From contig JABAKD010000017.1 in NCBI GenBank assembly GCA_012845835.1, forward strand, positions 7,649,600 to 7,713,599: DNA of 64,000 bases, written 5' to 3'. Below the pieces are notes generated by a model, which was not told the DNA's origin, ran no database searches, and worked only from the letters and a program-made list of their open reading frames with translations. Below are positions 36,195-48,270 of the stretch, piece after piece. The position numbers were made by a program, and so were the translations under genes. How positions within the stretch are numbered: position 1 is the first letter of the stretch; each line of letters opens with the position of its first letter. Origin of the DNA: Undaria pinnatifida (taxonomy: Eukaryota; Sar; Phaeophyceae; Laminariales; Alariaceae).

Positions 36195-36574
36195 CTTGAA
36201 ACCACGCAAGTGCATTCATTACGTGCACTTTATGGCACCTACGAATGCAAAACTTTATGGCACCTACGAATGCAATGACGCGTTGCTCGTTATATGCCAC
36301 CGACATGAACACCTTCAAATGAGTAGACCTCAGCCGCTGTGGTGCTGCCCAACATCCTCGGCACCACTCTGTATCTCTGTACTCGTTGTGCATGCTTCGA
36401 CGCGCACTGGACGTGACATTACACAACACAAACACCGCCACCCTATTTATGCATTCATCAAACGTCGTCACAACATGTCAAGTAGTTACGATTGGCCATG
36501 CCCACTGCAGATTACAGCATTGAGATGCCCCATGCCCGCTGCCGCATACGAGCAAATATGCCGATTTTCTGCAG

Positions 36575-36941
36575 ACAACCTCGCCAATCAAAATTCCGCC
36601 GCATATTATGTTTACCCGCATCTACACTACGCATCTACGCATCTACATTTCCGCCGCAATCGGATGGGGGCGGCTCCTCCGCGTCCAACGCACCCACTAA
36701 CACCAAGCGCAAGCGCAAGGGTAACGGTAAGTCGAAGGACAAAGCCGTCCACCACGACAGCGACGACAACGAGGAGACTTCGTCTGAACCTGATCCTGAA
36801 ATCATATCCATCGACGACGACACCGACAGCGACAGTTCCTCATCCTCTTCCGACGAGGACACGCCGGATTCTGCATCGTCATCCGGCGAGGAAGAAGCTT
36901 CGTCATCCAGCGACGAGTCGTCTTCCGATGACGAAGATTGA
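36575..36941 (+). CDS. C-terminal exon with basic patch and acidic Ser/Asp tail
   Basis: After an acceptor-like TTTTCTGCAG the frame reads a Ser/Asn-rich stretch, then a basic cluster, TKRKRKGNGKSKDK (a nuclear-localisation-like patch). A run of Ser, Asp and Glu of about 70 residues follows, ending DESSSDDED and a TGA at 36,939. Basic patch plus acidic tail is typical of nucleolar or chromatin-associated proteins, but that is inference from composition. Upstream exons are not identified. It lies on the opposite strand within an intron of the copy 2 membrane-protein gene. A T-rich stretch free of repeats follows. Confidence 0.45.
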
Positions 36942-36949
36942 TTCTACCG

Positions 36950-37960
36950 ACGCACCTAAGCTTCTGTTTCACATACCGTAGATGATCGTCTTCTTTAGCC
37001 ATCAACTTTCTTCCGGCTCATTTTCACCTGAAGTTTGTCATCTGCTATCAGCGTCTCAGTCGTTTCACTTACAACGAGTTCGTAAGCTATCACACGTTTC
37101 GTGTACACTACGTAATTATTTCCAGGTCGACCTTTTCATGTTTTTTTCGCTTTCTTTCGCTGTAGCATAGCAATCGAGATTTGCTGCTTTTTGCCCTTCC
37201 ATCTTCGGGGCTTTTCCGATTCTTTCATTCACGATTTCGATTATGTGTTCGAATTTATCACCGTATCATCTTCGTCGCTTTCTTCTTCACCGGGTTCACC
37301 GTCATCTTGCTCTCTTCACCATTGATTTTTATCACGGAGCTATTACACTTACTCCGTTACATAAACAACAGTGCGGCGTCACCGATGTCTCTTTCCGAGT
37401 CATTCATCCGCCTGCCCATCCTGCGTACTTTCCATTGATATTTCATCTAAAATTATACTGATTACACATTCATCGCCCCTGATACGGCCACCGCGTTTCA
37501 ATTCAGTCATGCCCAAAGTCGCGGGGATGTATCATCGATGCCACTTCCTCCTTTAATAGACATAACCTGCATCCTCCTCTCTATTTCCCGCACTTCTCAT
37601 CCTCAATTCATTGATTGACCTTCTTCGGGCGTATCTCCGGGTGGCCGTCCCGCCGCCTACGGCGGGCGGCCACCTTACCCTAGTAGTCGATATCGACGGC
37701 TGGTTGCTGCGGTTGAGTTGTCTTGAGTTGTACGGGGTACATACTTGGTCGTGGCAACAACCTTGAGACGTACTGCTAAAGTGTTTGGCTTTGCGTGGGA
37801 GGCGCAGCGGTAATAGAGTCCGAATTAAACGAGAGAGAGACGATCGTTGCTGCTAAGTCGAGGGCGCGATCACGCTGTTCGCTCTCGTACGGCGTGCACC
37901 ATGTTGATATGTACGGTAGCCGCTTCATGCCTCGGCAACCGCAACTCCAGTTGCTCGTAG
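36950..37960. other. no recognisable gene (possible 3' UTR)
   Basis: Pyrimidine-rich DNA downstream of the acidic-tail exon. The open frames are short shadows. Confidence 0.3.
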
Positions 37961-38999
37961 CCTAACAAGACGAAAATCTCACGCGGTGAGTAAAACAACC
38001 TGTATCGCCGAACTCATACAGTTGTAAGCGTATCCCACCATCGTTGTGAAGACATGGCCGGTGGATCCGCTGGTCATGCAAGTGTACGATATCTGCATCC
38101 CGGGAGAAGTGATGTTCTTCATTGGGTCGCGCAGGTACACGTAGACCTACGGTGGCGGCGGCAGACGGTGGCGGCGGCAGCAGCAGGTTGCGGTGGTGTC
38201 CTAAAGTCAAGCCATCGTTTTGAGGAGCGGGTTGGAGTGGAAAATCCCTGGGACATATTTCGACAGCCAAGACAACAAGAAAATACTTGTTAACAAGATG
38301 TCAACGAGGTAAGACAACGGATCAGCCACAGTAAGGCGAGCATATCATCTAGGACAACTCGAACACCTAGCGCAACCAGAAAACTTTTATATAGGGTAAG
38401 AGAACGTTTGGCACTTTACCATAACATCTACTACCGGAAATTCAGTCCTTGCTCCAACACTACGTATGATGAAGGGCCCGTTCCTGGGACGTCACCCGTT
38501 GCTCCCCCAGAAAAGACCTGGTACACAACAAGGCAATCGGTTTCAATGCAGATATAAGCGACAAACGTGCGACTCGTACAACAAACAATTCTGCGAAACT
38601 GTCATCGAAGCATTTAGTCGACAAATAAATAGCAAAACACACAGCCGATTACAGCATCGGCCACACGAAACAATCCGAGCTGCTGGCGGCGCACTATAAT
38701 TAGGAGATGTGATCGAACTGCAAAGCAGGAAGCTGTCTGAGGCAAAGCGTGAGGCGTGACGATACTCGGATCGCCTCAGCCTTTCTCCAGATGTTTGATT
38801 AGATCACACTGGTCACTTTTTACTCGGTATCAATGAGTCTTAAATGTGGGATAATTGAATTATCCGGCTGAGCATTCGTTCGTGTCTGCATTGTGCACCT
38901 ACGGTCATGAACGAGGCCTGTACACACTGTAGGCGCATCAACATCGCGATACATGTATGCAGGGAAACAGTGATTGGTGTATGACCATGTACCGAACCT

Positions 39000-40445
39000 A
39001 CGAGTGTGTACGCGCATTTTTATTGTTGTCGACAGGCTCGTTCAGCCAAACATTCAGCGAAACGTATAGCCAAACATCCAGCGAAAGCCTTCGTTCGTGT
39101 AGGCTAGTCTATACGCCACGCACCGCCACTGTATGCCCGTACGTGCTGTATGTGTGTTAACATACGAGGCATGTACTCACGACGAATATCCGTTCGTATG
39201 CATCGTCCATCGACAGCAGCATGCCTGTATGCATTGTATGCATACGGACACAGTCCAGGCTCGTTTTCAGCGATACATTCGTTCGTGTGTTCACCAGCAC
39301 CGACACTGTGTTTGTGCCCTCTGCTGCACTGCTGTATGTATTTGTTGAATGATCACTCACGAGTAGTCGATATACTCACGACTGGTTCATGTTTGTATGC
39401 CCTCACCCCTCACCGTACACAACCCTGTACGTACTGTAGGTGTATCGACTAACTTCTCGCGCAAACAGGAAAATCTTCAGCCAAACCTTCAGCGAAACAT
39501 TCGCTCGTATATACGCTATGCACCGACACCATGCCTGAACGTACTGTACGTCAAACGGCATCCCCACGACTCGTTTAGCCAAGCAATAGCTCGTGCGAGC
39601 TTATCTGTTTTACACTAAGAACACGCACACGTACTGCAGCATGCCTGCCTGGCGAACAATATGATACGTGCGCGGTGTGGACCTACGCATTATGCTCTGA
39701 GGATAACGATTCCTGTTCGTAGAGTGCGTGTATCGGCGCACTGTACTTACGACTCGTTCAGCGAAACATTTGCTCTTGCGCACACCATGTAAGCACCGTC
39801 ATTCACTACGCACGCCTGTCCCTACTGCATGTATATCGACATACTCGCGACTCCTTCAGCAAAGTATTCGTTCGCCCGTAATACACAATTTACCGTAACT
39901 AGACTATGCCTGCATCGCTATGCCAGAGGCATGTGTTTATCAGCAAACCAGGACTCGGCCAGCGACACATTCAATAACACATCCAGCGAAACAGGTGGTG
40001 TGTATATCATGCGCCGCCACAAACAATGCCTGTTCGAGATGTGTGTGCATCGCACTACTAACGACTCGTCCAGCGAAATCTTCGAACGCGCCTTTACACT
40101 GCACTCTCTCTCCCACTTATACTCGTCCGTCTGCGTCTGCTGTATGTGTCGATATACTTCCACTTACCCAGCGAAAATAACATAGGGACTTCGCTCGTGT
40201 AGTCTATGCGTCATGCAACATTATTGTGCCTTTACGTATTGAATGTGTATCGACCTGCTCAAGACTCGATTAGCGACACATTGGTTCGTGTATTGCATCG
40301 TGAATGCGCCGTACTTGCTATGCCCATGGTAGGTACGTGTGGTATGCACCAATTCAATAGACTACTTGTTCAGGCATACATTAAGCGAAACATTCGTTCG
40401 TGCGCACACCATGCAACGGCACGCATTTTTGACCATGCATAATCT
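39000..40445. repeat. degenerate ~100-bp minisatellite
   Basis: A repeating order of CATGCCTGTACGTACTGTA, GTGTATCGACATACTC, ACGACTCGTTCAGCGAAACA and TTCGTTCGTGTATAC blocks is visible through the whole stretch with heavy divergence. Many short open frames on both strands are artefacts of it. Confidence 0.7.
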
Positions 40446-40455
40446 AAACGTCCTG

Positions 40456-40588
40456 TTGTTACAAGTTGTTGTTGTTGTATTGTTGATGTTGTTGTTGTTG
40501 TCGTTGTTGTTGTCGTTGTCGTCGTTGTTGTTATTGTTGTTGTTGTTGTTGTTGCTGTTGATGTTGTTGTTGTTGCTGTTGTTTTTAA
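40456..40588. repeat. (TTG)n microsatellite
   Basis: Interrupted TTG array with TCG, ATG and CTG variants. It is followed directly by the purine tract. Confidence 0.95.
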
Positions 40589-40805
40589 AAGAGAAAAGGA
40601 AAAAGAGAACAGGAAAAATATTTATTTAGAGAAAAGAAAAAAAAGAAAAGAAAAAAGAGAAAAGAAAAAAAAGAGAAAAAAGAAAAGAAGAGAAAAAAAA
40701 GAAAACGAAAGAAAAGAAAAGAAAAGAAAAGATAAGAAAAGATAAGAAAATATAAGAAAATATAAGACAATAATAAAAAGCAAGGAAAGCAAAGGAAAAA
40801 AAAAA
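40588..40805. repeat. ~215-bp almost pure purine tract
   Basis: Nearly all A and G (GAAAAGAAAA-type units) apart from a short TATTTATTT interruption and a few scattered T and C. Such homopurine tracts can form triplex DNA. Minus-strand frames rich in Phe and Ser are artefacts. Confidence 0.95.
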
Positions 40806-41269
40806 CACCACACCACCAGTATCAGATCCTATAAACTGACTAAATACGACATTGGGCTTATAGACAGAGGGTATCAAGTGGATCAATGGCACTAGGGGGA
40901 GAACGCAACAAGGTGAAGAAGTCAGGGCTGCGGTACGTTAACTTTTGACCGCCATTGGAAGACCCACAAGCTTCGAGACGATGATTGCCAGACCCGGACC
41001 TCAGTCTCTTGGGCAGGACGCCCCCCTCCCCCTTCCCCCTTTCTCAACTTGACTTTTACTGAGTCTTACTACTGTAGTATCTGACGCGACATAATGATGT
41101 CATGCAAGATATCGTGCACCCTGTTGTAGGCCAGCTGGTGGTATAAACTACCAGGTACACGTGTAGCGAACAGGGAGGGCATTGGTTGTGCTCAGCGCAC
41201 GATACAGACAACAGACGTCCCTTTGGTGGGAGAGAGAGTGTATACAACACACGAGTATTATATTCAGTT

Positions 41270-43100
41270 CTAAGGGGAACCGCCGACGTATATCATTATT
41301 GAGGACACAAAAAACCCAGTAATATGCGCGATCGGGGTATCACACACAGCCTGCAAATATGATTTTCGACGAAAACTTCGATCTCGCGGCTGTGTATCAC
41401 ATATTAATAGTCTACGCTTACACTAGTAGTGCTATTTTTTTAATATTATAACATAGTCTAGAAATACAATATTTCCAGCTGTGAGATCGAAGATTTAATC
41501 GAAACTCATCGTTGCAAGCTGTGTGTGACACTCCGATCGCGCGTATTACTGTGTGTGTCCTCGCTAAGGATATAAGTCGGCGACTCCCCTTGGAACTACA
41601 GTGTAGCTTGCACGAGGGTCCACAGGGTGCTGTTAACCAATCTGTGCTCGGAAACTAATAAACCTGCTTTTAAGGGGGACATAATATGACAGCTGTGGAC
41701 GGCAATATGCTTAGATTGTCAAGTATATCCTGTAATAATGCGTGTAACCGGTCAGGGGAGGGCGGAGATTTTAAGGGCGTGGGAGTCGGGGGCGGGGGGG
41801 GAGGGGGGATTGAAAGGGAGGCCGGAGCGGATGCGGGGGGGACTCAACATGTGCGCGAAAGCCATAGACTCCTTAAGGGGACAAATCTGACGGTTGTGGG
41901 CGGAATGCATCAATTTTATTGTGCCCCGGAGTTTTCGAAGAGGGGGGAGGTAGGGCGGGGGTTGGGGTGGGGGAGGTGAAACTCAGAGCGGGGAAGAGCA
42001 TTCCAACCGCTTTAGGTCGCATAAAGTAAAATATACGCCTGTTAGTAGGAACTTTTTACTATATTACGTGTGGGGTGCTAGGTCCAGGCGATGGTGCGGG
42101 GAAAGAGGGGGCGGGGGAGGAAAGTTGTAATACAAGGAGGTGGAGCTACGTAGGGCATGGATGGCAATAAAGGTAATAAGGTCTAATCAGTTATGTCTGG
42201 TAGTGTCTATTGATACTCTGTCTGGCAGATGTTAGGTGGGGCGGCGGGGGCGGCGGGGGTGGGGGGGGCGGGGGGGGGGTGTTGTTTTTTTGTGCGTGTG
42301 TGTCCGGGAGCGGGGGCGCGGGCGGGGCGGGGCGGAGAAGGGGTGTGTGTATGGTGGTGGTGGTGATGGTGGCGGGGAACGGAGGTAGACGATATAGCAA
42401 ACAATTTCTACCTGCTGCGTTTGACAAGCAGATGCCCAGTGTTTCAGAGATAAACTATGAGCTGGACGGGAGAAAAATTGTTATTTATACACGTTGTTTT
42501 CACTTCGATGCTATAGTCTACATTTATCCGAGTGTTAGTGCTCTCTGATTATCGTGTATATCATAATACAAGTACTACTCTGCGCCAGGTGCTTATGATG
42601 GTATTATGATTTATACGTCCACAGCCATGGAATAAACATACCGTGGTAGAAATTTATTTAGGGTCGTCTACTGATAGATTAATACACCCGTACACGATGG
42701 TGTCACCTGACTGAGCTATGGACAACCATTGGCGACCCTGGTCGTTTGGGCACACCTAGCATATGCTCGAACAACCAGGCCTGGCTATACTTGAAATTGA
42801 AAAAATACACTTCATTCACCTGTCTGTGATATCGACCTGAAAAGTTTTGTTGATTCAAACTCAGCTTTGCAAGCTGCGCGTGAGTCGTTCGACGGTAGCC
42901 CCCCCAGTTTATCTTTAAGGCAGTCGCTGGTTTTGACACCAGCTCCCGGCCGTATCTCCTGAACTACAGCAGTGCCCATTGCCACCCCGAGGTCACCGTT
43001 CGATAGCCCTTTGCAAAACAAGAAAATACATGTAAAGTTTTTTTTTTGTCGCGTCCTTCCTCGTGTCGAGCAGCCATGAAACAATTGTTAAAGAAAGTCG
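41270..43100. repeat. composite dispersed repeat block 1
   Basis: Pieces in order: partial repeat A inverted (41,272-41,400); repeat A (41,467-41,720); G-rich blocks (41,780-41,980 and 42,235-42,450, the latter after ATGGATGGCAATAAAGGTAA); repeat F (about 42,585-42,825); repeat B (about 42,860-43,050). Open frames in the G-rich parts are artefacts. Confidence 0.75.
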
Positions 43101-43149
43101 CTGGGTTTTAGGGCGGGGGGAAATTGCAGAATCAGTCGCGTAATACTTC

Positions 43150-44725
43150 GATCGCGCAGGCCTGGCTATATCGTACGGCATGGATGGCTGGAAAGGTAAA
43201 GGGGTCTTATCAGTTTTCTCTGGTAGTGTTTATTGCTCTGGTAGATTTTAGGTGGGGCGGCGGGGGCGGCGGGGGGGAGCGGCGGGGGAGGGGGGCGGTG
43301 TTTTTTGTGCGTGTGTGTCGGGGAGCGGGGGGGGAATCGGGGGGGACAGCGGGGGGGACAGCGGGGGGGGGGGGCAGAAGAGGGGTGTGTGTGGTGGTGG
43401 TGATGGTGTCAGGGAACGGAGATGGATGATATCAATAGCAAACAATTTCTCTACCTGCTGCGTGTAACAAGCAGATGCCCATTTTTTGTTTTTTTATTCT
43501 CCGGCGGATGGGGCAAAATCACCACACTCCCGCGTATTTACATACTAGTCGTGTGTCGATTTAACTCAGGTGCTTTCGCAACTCAACGCTAGCTGGCGCA
43601 TCCTTCGGATCCCACTATGCCCAATATTCCAAAGATAAACCATGAGGTGGACGGGAGGAAAAATGTTATAACTACGTAGTTTTTACTGTGATGCTTTACT
43701 CATTTCCGAGTGCGAGTGCTCTCTGATTATGGTACATATGACTTTCCGCGCACAAATCGACCTGCCCCACCCGTCCCTTCCCCCCCCTCCCTCCCTCCCG
43801 CCGCCGATTTTGATCAAAATCAGGCCCCCACGTCCTTCGAAAACTCCGCCCTCCCCTCACCGGATATTCGACTGACAGGATTCACTTGATAAACTGATGC
43901 ATATTTGCTTCCACAGCTGTCAGATTTTGTCCCCCTCAGAAACGGGTTTTATAATTTCCGCGCACAGACCGCCTAACATCACCCTGTTGACCCTGACAGC
44001 TACACTGTATGTAGTTGCAAGAGGAGTCGCCGAGACCTATATCCTTAATGAGGACACAAAACCCGTAATACGCGCGATCGGGGTATCACACACAGTTTGC
44101 AAATAAATATGAGTTTCGACAAAATATTCGATCTCACAGTTGGAGTGTATTTTAATTTTTATACTAACATAATACGAGTAACACTACGTCAGGTGCTCAT
44201 GATGGTATCATGATTTATACGCCCCATAGAATAAGTATACCCTGGTAGGAACTAATTTGGGGTCGTCTACTGATAGATTAGTACACCTATACGCGATGGT
44301 GTCACCTGACAGAGCTATAGGCAACCATTGGAGACCCTGATCCTTTGGGCACACCTGCCTTATGCTCGAACAACCAGGCCTGGCTCTACTTAAAAATGAA
44401 AAAATACGCTTTATTCAGCTTTGAGATCGACATGATGAAAAGATTTATTGACAAAAACTCAGCTTTGCAAGCTGCGCGTGAGTCGTTCTACGGTAGCCCC
44501 CCCAGTTTATCTTTTACCAAATCGCGGGTTTTAACACCGGCTCTCGGCCGTATATCCTGAACTACAGCAGTGCCCATTGCCACCCCGAGGTCACCGTTTG
44601 ATAGCCCTTTGCAAACAAGAAAATACATGTGAACCCGTTTTTAAGGGGACAAAATCTGACAGCTGTGGAGGGAAGTGCATCAGTTCATAAATTGTATCCT
44701 GTAAGTCGTATACTAGGCTTGAGGA
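43150..44725. repeat. composite dispersed repeat block 2
   Basis: A second set: the G-rich block after GCATGGATGGCTGGAAAGG (43,170-43,450); repeat A inverted (43,905-44,160); repeat F (44,190-44,420); repeat B (44,450-44,640); and a trailing subrepeat to 44,720. The F+B part is a close duplicate of 42,585-43,050. Confidence 0.75.
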
Positions 44726-46890
44726 TAACCTCATACGCCGCCGCCCGGGCGACCGGCCTTATACAGCAGCAGCAGCCCAACAAGATCTACTTCGTTCGGT
44801 GGTTGTGATGTTACTCTTCTTCAATGAACACAAATAACAGTACGTACTCAGCCGGGGCATCAGGAGTGAATATGATATATTACAATGAACAGAAGGGTGA
44901 ACATCAACAACAACATATTATCAAAAACCACGCTAACTACTGTATTTATGTTACAAAATGTAACATGTGCCACTATAGTCTATACGAACGTGATAAAGGC
45001 AGTCTGCACGCAATAGCTACATATTCACTAACGGGAAACCATAATACCACCCCGTTCGGTGGGAACTGCTGCTACTACTACTACTATTGCGTGCTGTCGA
45101 CAACCGCATTGGTGTCAGGGGTGTTGTCTACGTGCAACGACACCCTTGCCTGACACGACTACTCCATACGCAGGAAACCGCACCCTGTCCGCAATGTTCG
45201 ATCAAAGGTAGGTATAGCTTTGCAGAAGAAACAGGCTGTGAGCTACCAGCCGTTTGTGTTCACTAAAACTACCAGGTATAGTCTATCCCTATGAGCGAAG
45301 TATCACGATTTAATGCTTGCTCACATGCCACAATGCCGAAGAGTAAGAGCATCCACAGCGTCACGGCCCCTCGTTTGTGTCCTGCTACCACGTCGTTTGG
45401 CCTCCTGCGAGGTTTGAGTGTGGTGTTGCGCAACAGACGGCAACAAGGCAGTCATCAATCAAAAAGCGGTCACAGGTTAACTTACGTGTCATACCATTTT
45501 GATCATACTACTACAAACTCTGTAGCACGATGGTGCTGGTACTTCTTTGACATGCACATGTGCATGTGTGGACAAAACGGCCGCATTCCAGCCGATGACA
45601 GGCGACGGGGGTACGACGACACTGCAGACGTTGGTGTCCGTAGCTCTGTTTCTGGAAGGCTCACCACGTCGCAGATAGCAACTGTGTCACAGAGTAGTAC
45701 TGCAAGAATTAGCGGTGGTGTTCTGCCGCGAACGCAACCAACGCGGTACGCTGTAATATGAGGCACTGCCGCAACAGGTATTGTGTGTAGGCTTGACGGC
45801 CACTGTTGATGTACCTGGAATATTTTATTGTCGTGGTCGTGGGCAGTGGCGATGGATAGATGTAGACAAAGGAGCTCCCAGGTGTAGAAATGGTTCAGAT
45901 TTAGAAGACGGGTTGTGTGGGGCTTTCGCCCCATGTTCAATGGAATAGTCGATCCAGGAATAATTTATTTTGCCCGTCCGATTAAGTGACTATTATTTTT
46001 ATTTGTTCTGAGCGATTATCGTATGCCCTGCATTATGTTTAACGAAAAGCACCCGTGAAACGCCCGATGCAAGGCGGATATACTACTAGTATAACTACGT
46101 ATCGCAATATATTTTTTTCCTCTAGGGGAACGAAAATCGCGTTTTCCTAAGTTCGGCTTTATGTTTCATGTGGTCGAACGCGGAATCTTCTTTTTATTTA
46201 GAGACGGGAAAAAAATAGATCTCGCCGACAGGAATATGTGGACACGCATAGCAGTATTATCGAGGAACGAGTAAAAATGCAAGTTTTTCACCAACGGGGG
46301 AAGAAGTCTGCCCGCCCCAGTCAGATCAACGCGGGTTATTCGTAAGTAACAATTGGCTATATACACCTTGCCCAGTCCGTAGTTGTTGCTGCCATGCGAT
46401 CGAAGCACGTATTCAAGCAGAGTAAGCGCTACAGGTCCTGTCCAAGGAGCGTAATATAAACTAGTTTGGAATTATTGGGATACGGCTAGGCAGGGTCCGG
46501 TCTTCTTATAGTTTTAATGCTTACAAGAAGGGGGCTTTTTATTTTTCGAGCTAAACATTCGTATTTCGTTTATTTTGGTCGGGGACAAACGAAGAGGCTG
46601 GATCAGCTAGGTGCGTGTATACGGAACGCCTGGTGGGCCTCGTCGGGCGACATGCCAAGCGTGGGCGGAAACATCATCACAGGAGCGAAATTCGCCCCGA
46701 AATCGGTGCCCCGTATGTTCTCGCGCAGTGTGGTATACCGGTGAGGATAGACTGGGTGATCTCGCTATGTTATCACCGACCTCTGTCTGGTTGAGGATAT
46801 ATATATATATATATATGATTCTATATATATATGATTCTACTACTCTGTACGTACACTTACGTGTGTTGCGGCTAGTCACAAGCTGAGTAC
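44726..46890. other. no recognisable gene
   Basis: Opposing open frames at 45,291-45,761 (plus, 156 codons) and 45,503-45,940 (minus, 145 codons) overlap, and neither shows a motif. A (TA)n run is at 46,798-46,817. Confidence 0.35.
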
Positions 46891-46891
46891 C

Positions 46892-47203
46892 TCAATCTCC
46901 GGCAACTGTCTGCTTGATGATGTGTTTCAATATTTGACGTTTGGTCGCGCGCACTTTCGGTGGCCCGATGGCTAGAGCAACTTGCGCAGCCAGGTCATCG
47001 AACGAAGGCATATACACTCGTTTCTTGCTCGGATGATCCTCGCACACGGACGATCGGTGACTCGTTGGTAGCGACGTGCGCCCCGCGATCGATTCCGATT
47101 CCGTTTGGGCTAAACTCGTTTTTCTCGAAATAGAAGAAAAAATGGGTTTCGCTCTGTTTCTTGATGATATTTTTTCCAGTACGTCAACAGTACGTTCGAC
47201 AAG
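46892..47203 (-). CDS. candidate terminal exon, basic C-terminus
   Basis: On the minus strand an acceptor (CACTCATCAG) opens a 103-codon frame starting LVERTVDVLEKISSRNRAK. It has a Ser-rich middle and ends MPSFDDLAAQVALAIGPPKV...KRQILKHIIKQ and a TGA. It starts in phase 0, as exon 53,094-53,237 would require, so it could be the last exon of the copy 1 membrane-protein gene. A separate gene is equally possible. No domain is recognised. Confidence 0.45.
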   Translation of the reverse strand, partial: LVERTVDVLEKISSRNRAKPIFSSISRKTSLAQTESESIAGRTSLPTSHRSSVCEDHPSKKRVYMPSFDDLAAQVALAIGPPKVRATKRQILKHIIKQTVAGD

Positions 47204-47271
47204 CTGATGAGTGGTCGATCTGACACTTGTTACCAGCAAACCTGCACTATCTGCATTTTTGGAGGAAGTTC

Positions 47272-47545
47272 ATAAAAGTTTCCATGGAAGCTTCCATCGT
47301 TTCCATGGAAGCTTTGATGAAAGCCGTGGAAGCTTCCATGGCAGTGTGGAAGATTCCGTGGAAGCGATGGAAGCTTCCATGGAAGCTTCAACTGTTCCAT
47401 GCCGTAGAAGCGTCCGTGGAAGCTTTCGCGGAAGTAGCCATCGAAGCTTCCATTAAATCTTCCGTGAAAGCTTCCGTGAAGGGGAAAATTCAAAACTTTC
47501 ATGGATGTTTTCGCGGAAGTTTTCACGGGATCTTTCACGGACGGA
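47272..47545. repeat. GGAAGCTTCC palindrome array 1
   Basis: Variants of TTCCATGGAAGCTTCCATGG, itself palindromic, follow one another with changes such as CGTGGAAGCTTTCGCGGAAG. The pattern gives long open frames on both strands. No protein or RNA gene is recognised. Confidence 0.9.
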
Positions 47546-47811
47546 CCCAGGCCACGGTAGGGGGGCCCCCTTTTGGGTCTTTTATTTCAGTGGCTAGGGG
47601 TCACTCGCGCGAGTTACCCCTTTGTTTCTATGCAATCTTACGTTTTCTTTATGTTTTATATTGACGAGTCAATCCGCAATGCAAAGGTGATCTAAGCTGC
47701 GGTAAACCAAGTTCCTAAACCATCTTCATCCGTAGGCTACAGAGCTACTCGTGCGAGTGGCTCAAACACACCAGTGAAAATGAGGGTACCCCCCCTATCC
47801 TAGCCTTGGTC

Positions 47812-48252
47812 GACGCCTCCACGAAAACTTGCACGGAAGCTCGCGTGGGGGTAAAATGCTTTGACGGAAGCTTTCATGGAAGCTTTCGTGCGGAAGTAAT
47901 TTCTTTTCGCGAAAGCTTTTACGGAAAATTCCGTGGATGTAAATTTACCTCCATTACAAACCTTCAAAATGTATTTCCATGGAAAAAAAAACTTCCTCAA
48001 AAACTTCCTCAAAAGCTTCCGAAAAAGCTTTTGTGAAAGCTTCCGTGGAAGCTTTCATGGCAGCCACTTGCAGGACTTCCACGAACAAAATAAATGGACG
48101 TTCCGTGGAGTCGTCCATGACAGCTGGTTCCACGGAGCCGTGGACAGAAGCAGCGTCCCGGGAAGCTTCGGGGGAAGGGATGGAAGCTTTCACAGAAAAA
48201 ACGTAGTGCATGTAATTGCCGGAAAGCTTCCACGAAAGCTACTGGCGCGTCC
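47812..48252. repeat. GGAAGCTTCC palindrome array 2
   Basis: The same palindromic vocabulary (ACGGAAGCTTTCATGGAAGC, CTTCCGTGGAAGCTTTCATG) resumes after about 265 bp of ordinary sequence. Units are more diverged and are interrupted by an A-rich stretch near 47,985. Confidence 0.88.
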
Positions 48253-48270
48253 ATGCGCAAAACGTTAAAG

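Larger units (their letters stand above)
32556..38146 (-). pseudogene. membrane-protein family, copy 2 (decayed or diverged)
   Basis: Minus-strand exons in order: C2 38,039-38,146 (VYVYLRDPMKNITSPGMQIS, then HVFTTM; donor GTGGGA); D2 35,495-35,662 (56 codons; QGIG, then SYKALS); A2 about 34,610-34,736 (IITEINPLDVAEMLG; donor GTGAGT); B2 32,556-32,804 (DLILLLWPTF, then VAATRENPTSKPRNLKKSL; donor GTGCGT). Each aligns with the exon in the same order in copy 1. B2 has a +1 frame break between its hydrophobic segment and VAATR, and the A2 acceptor phase does not fit D2. A pseudogene is therefore likely, though undetected splice variants could rescue it. Introns contain MITEs and a plus-strand candidate exon. 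Confidence 0.6.

Noticed and set aside
40585..40892. Minus-strand Phe/Leu-rich 'membrane protein' frames
   Set aside because: Translation of the purine tract read as pyrimidines; no real protein signal.
41686..43468. Gly-rich and Pro-rich frames in the G-rich blocks
   Set aside because: They follow poly-G runs inside dispersed repeats and differ between repeat copies.
45291..45940. Opposing 156- and 145-codon frames
   Set aside because: They overlap on opposite strands with no motif or splice support for either.
47211..48268. Open frames over the GGAAGCTTCC arrays
   Set aside because: The palindromic units produce open frames on both strands; no conserved protein reading is seen.
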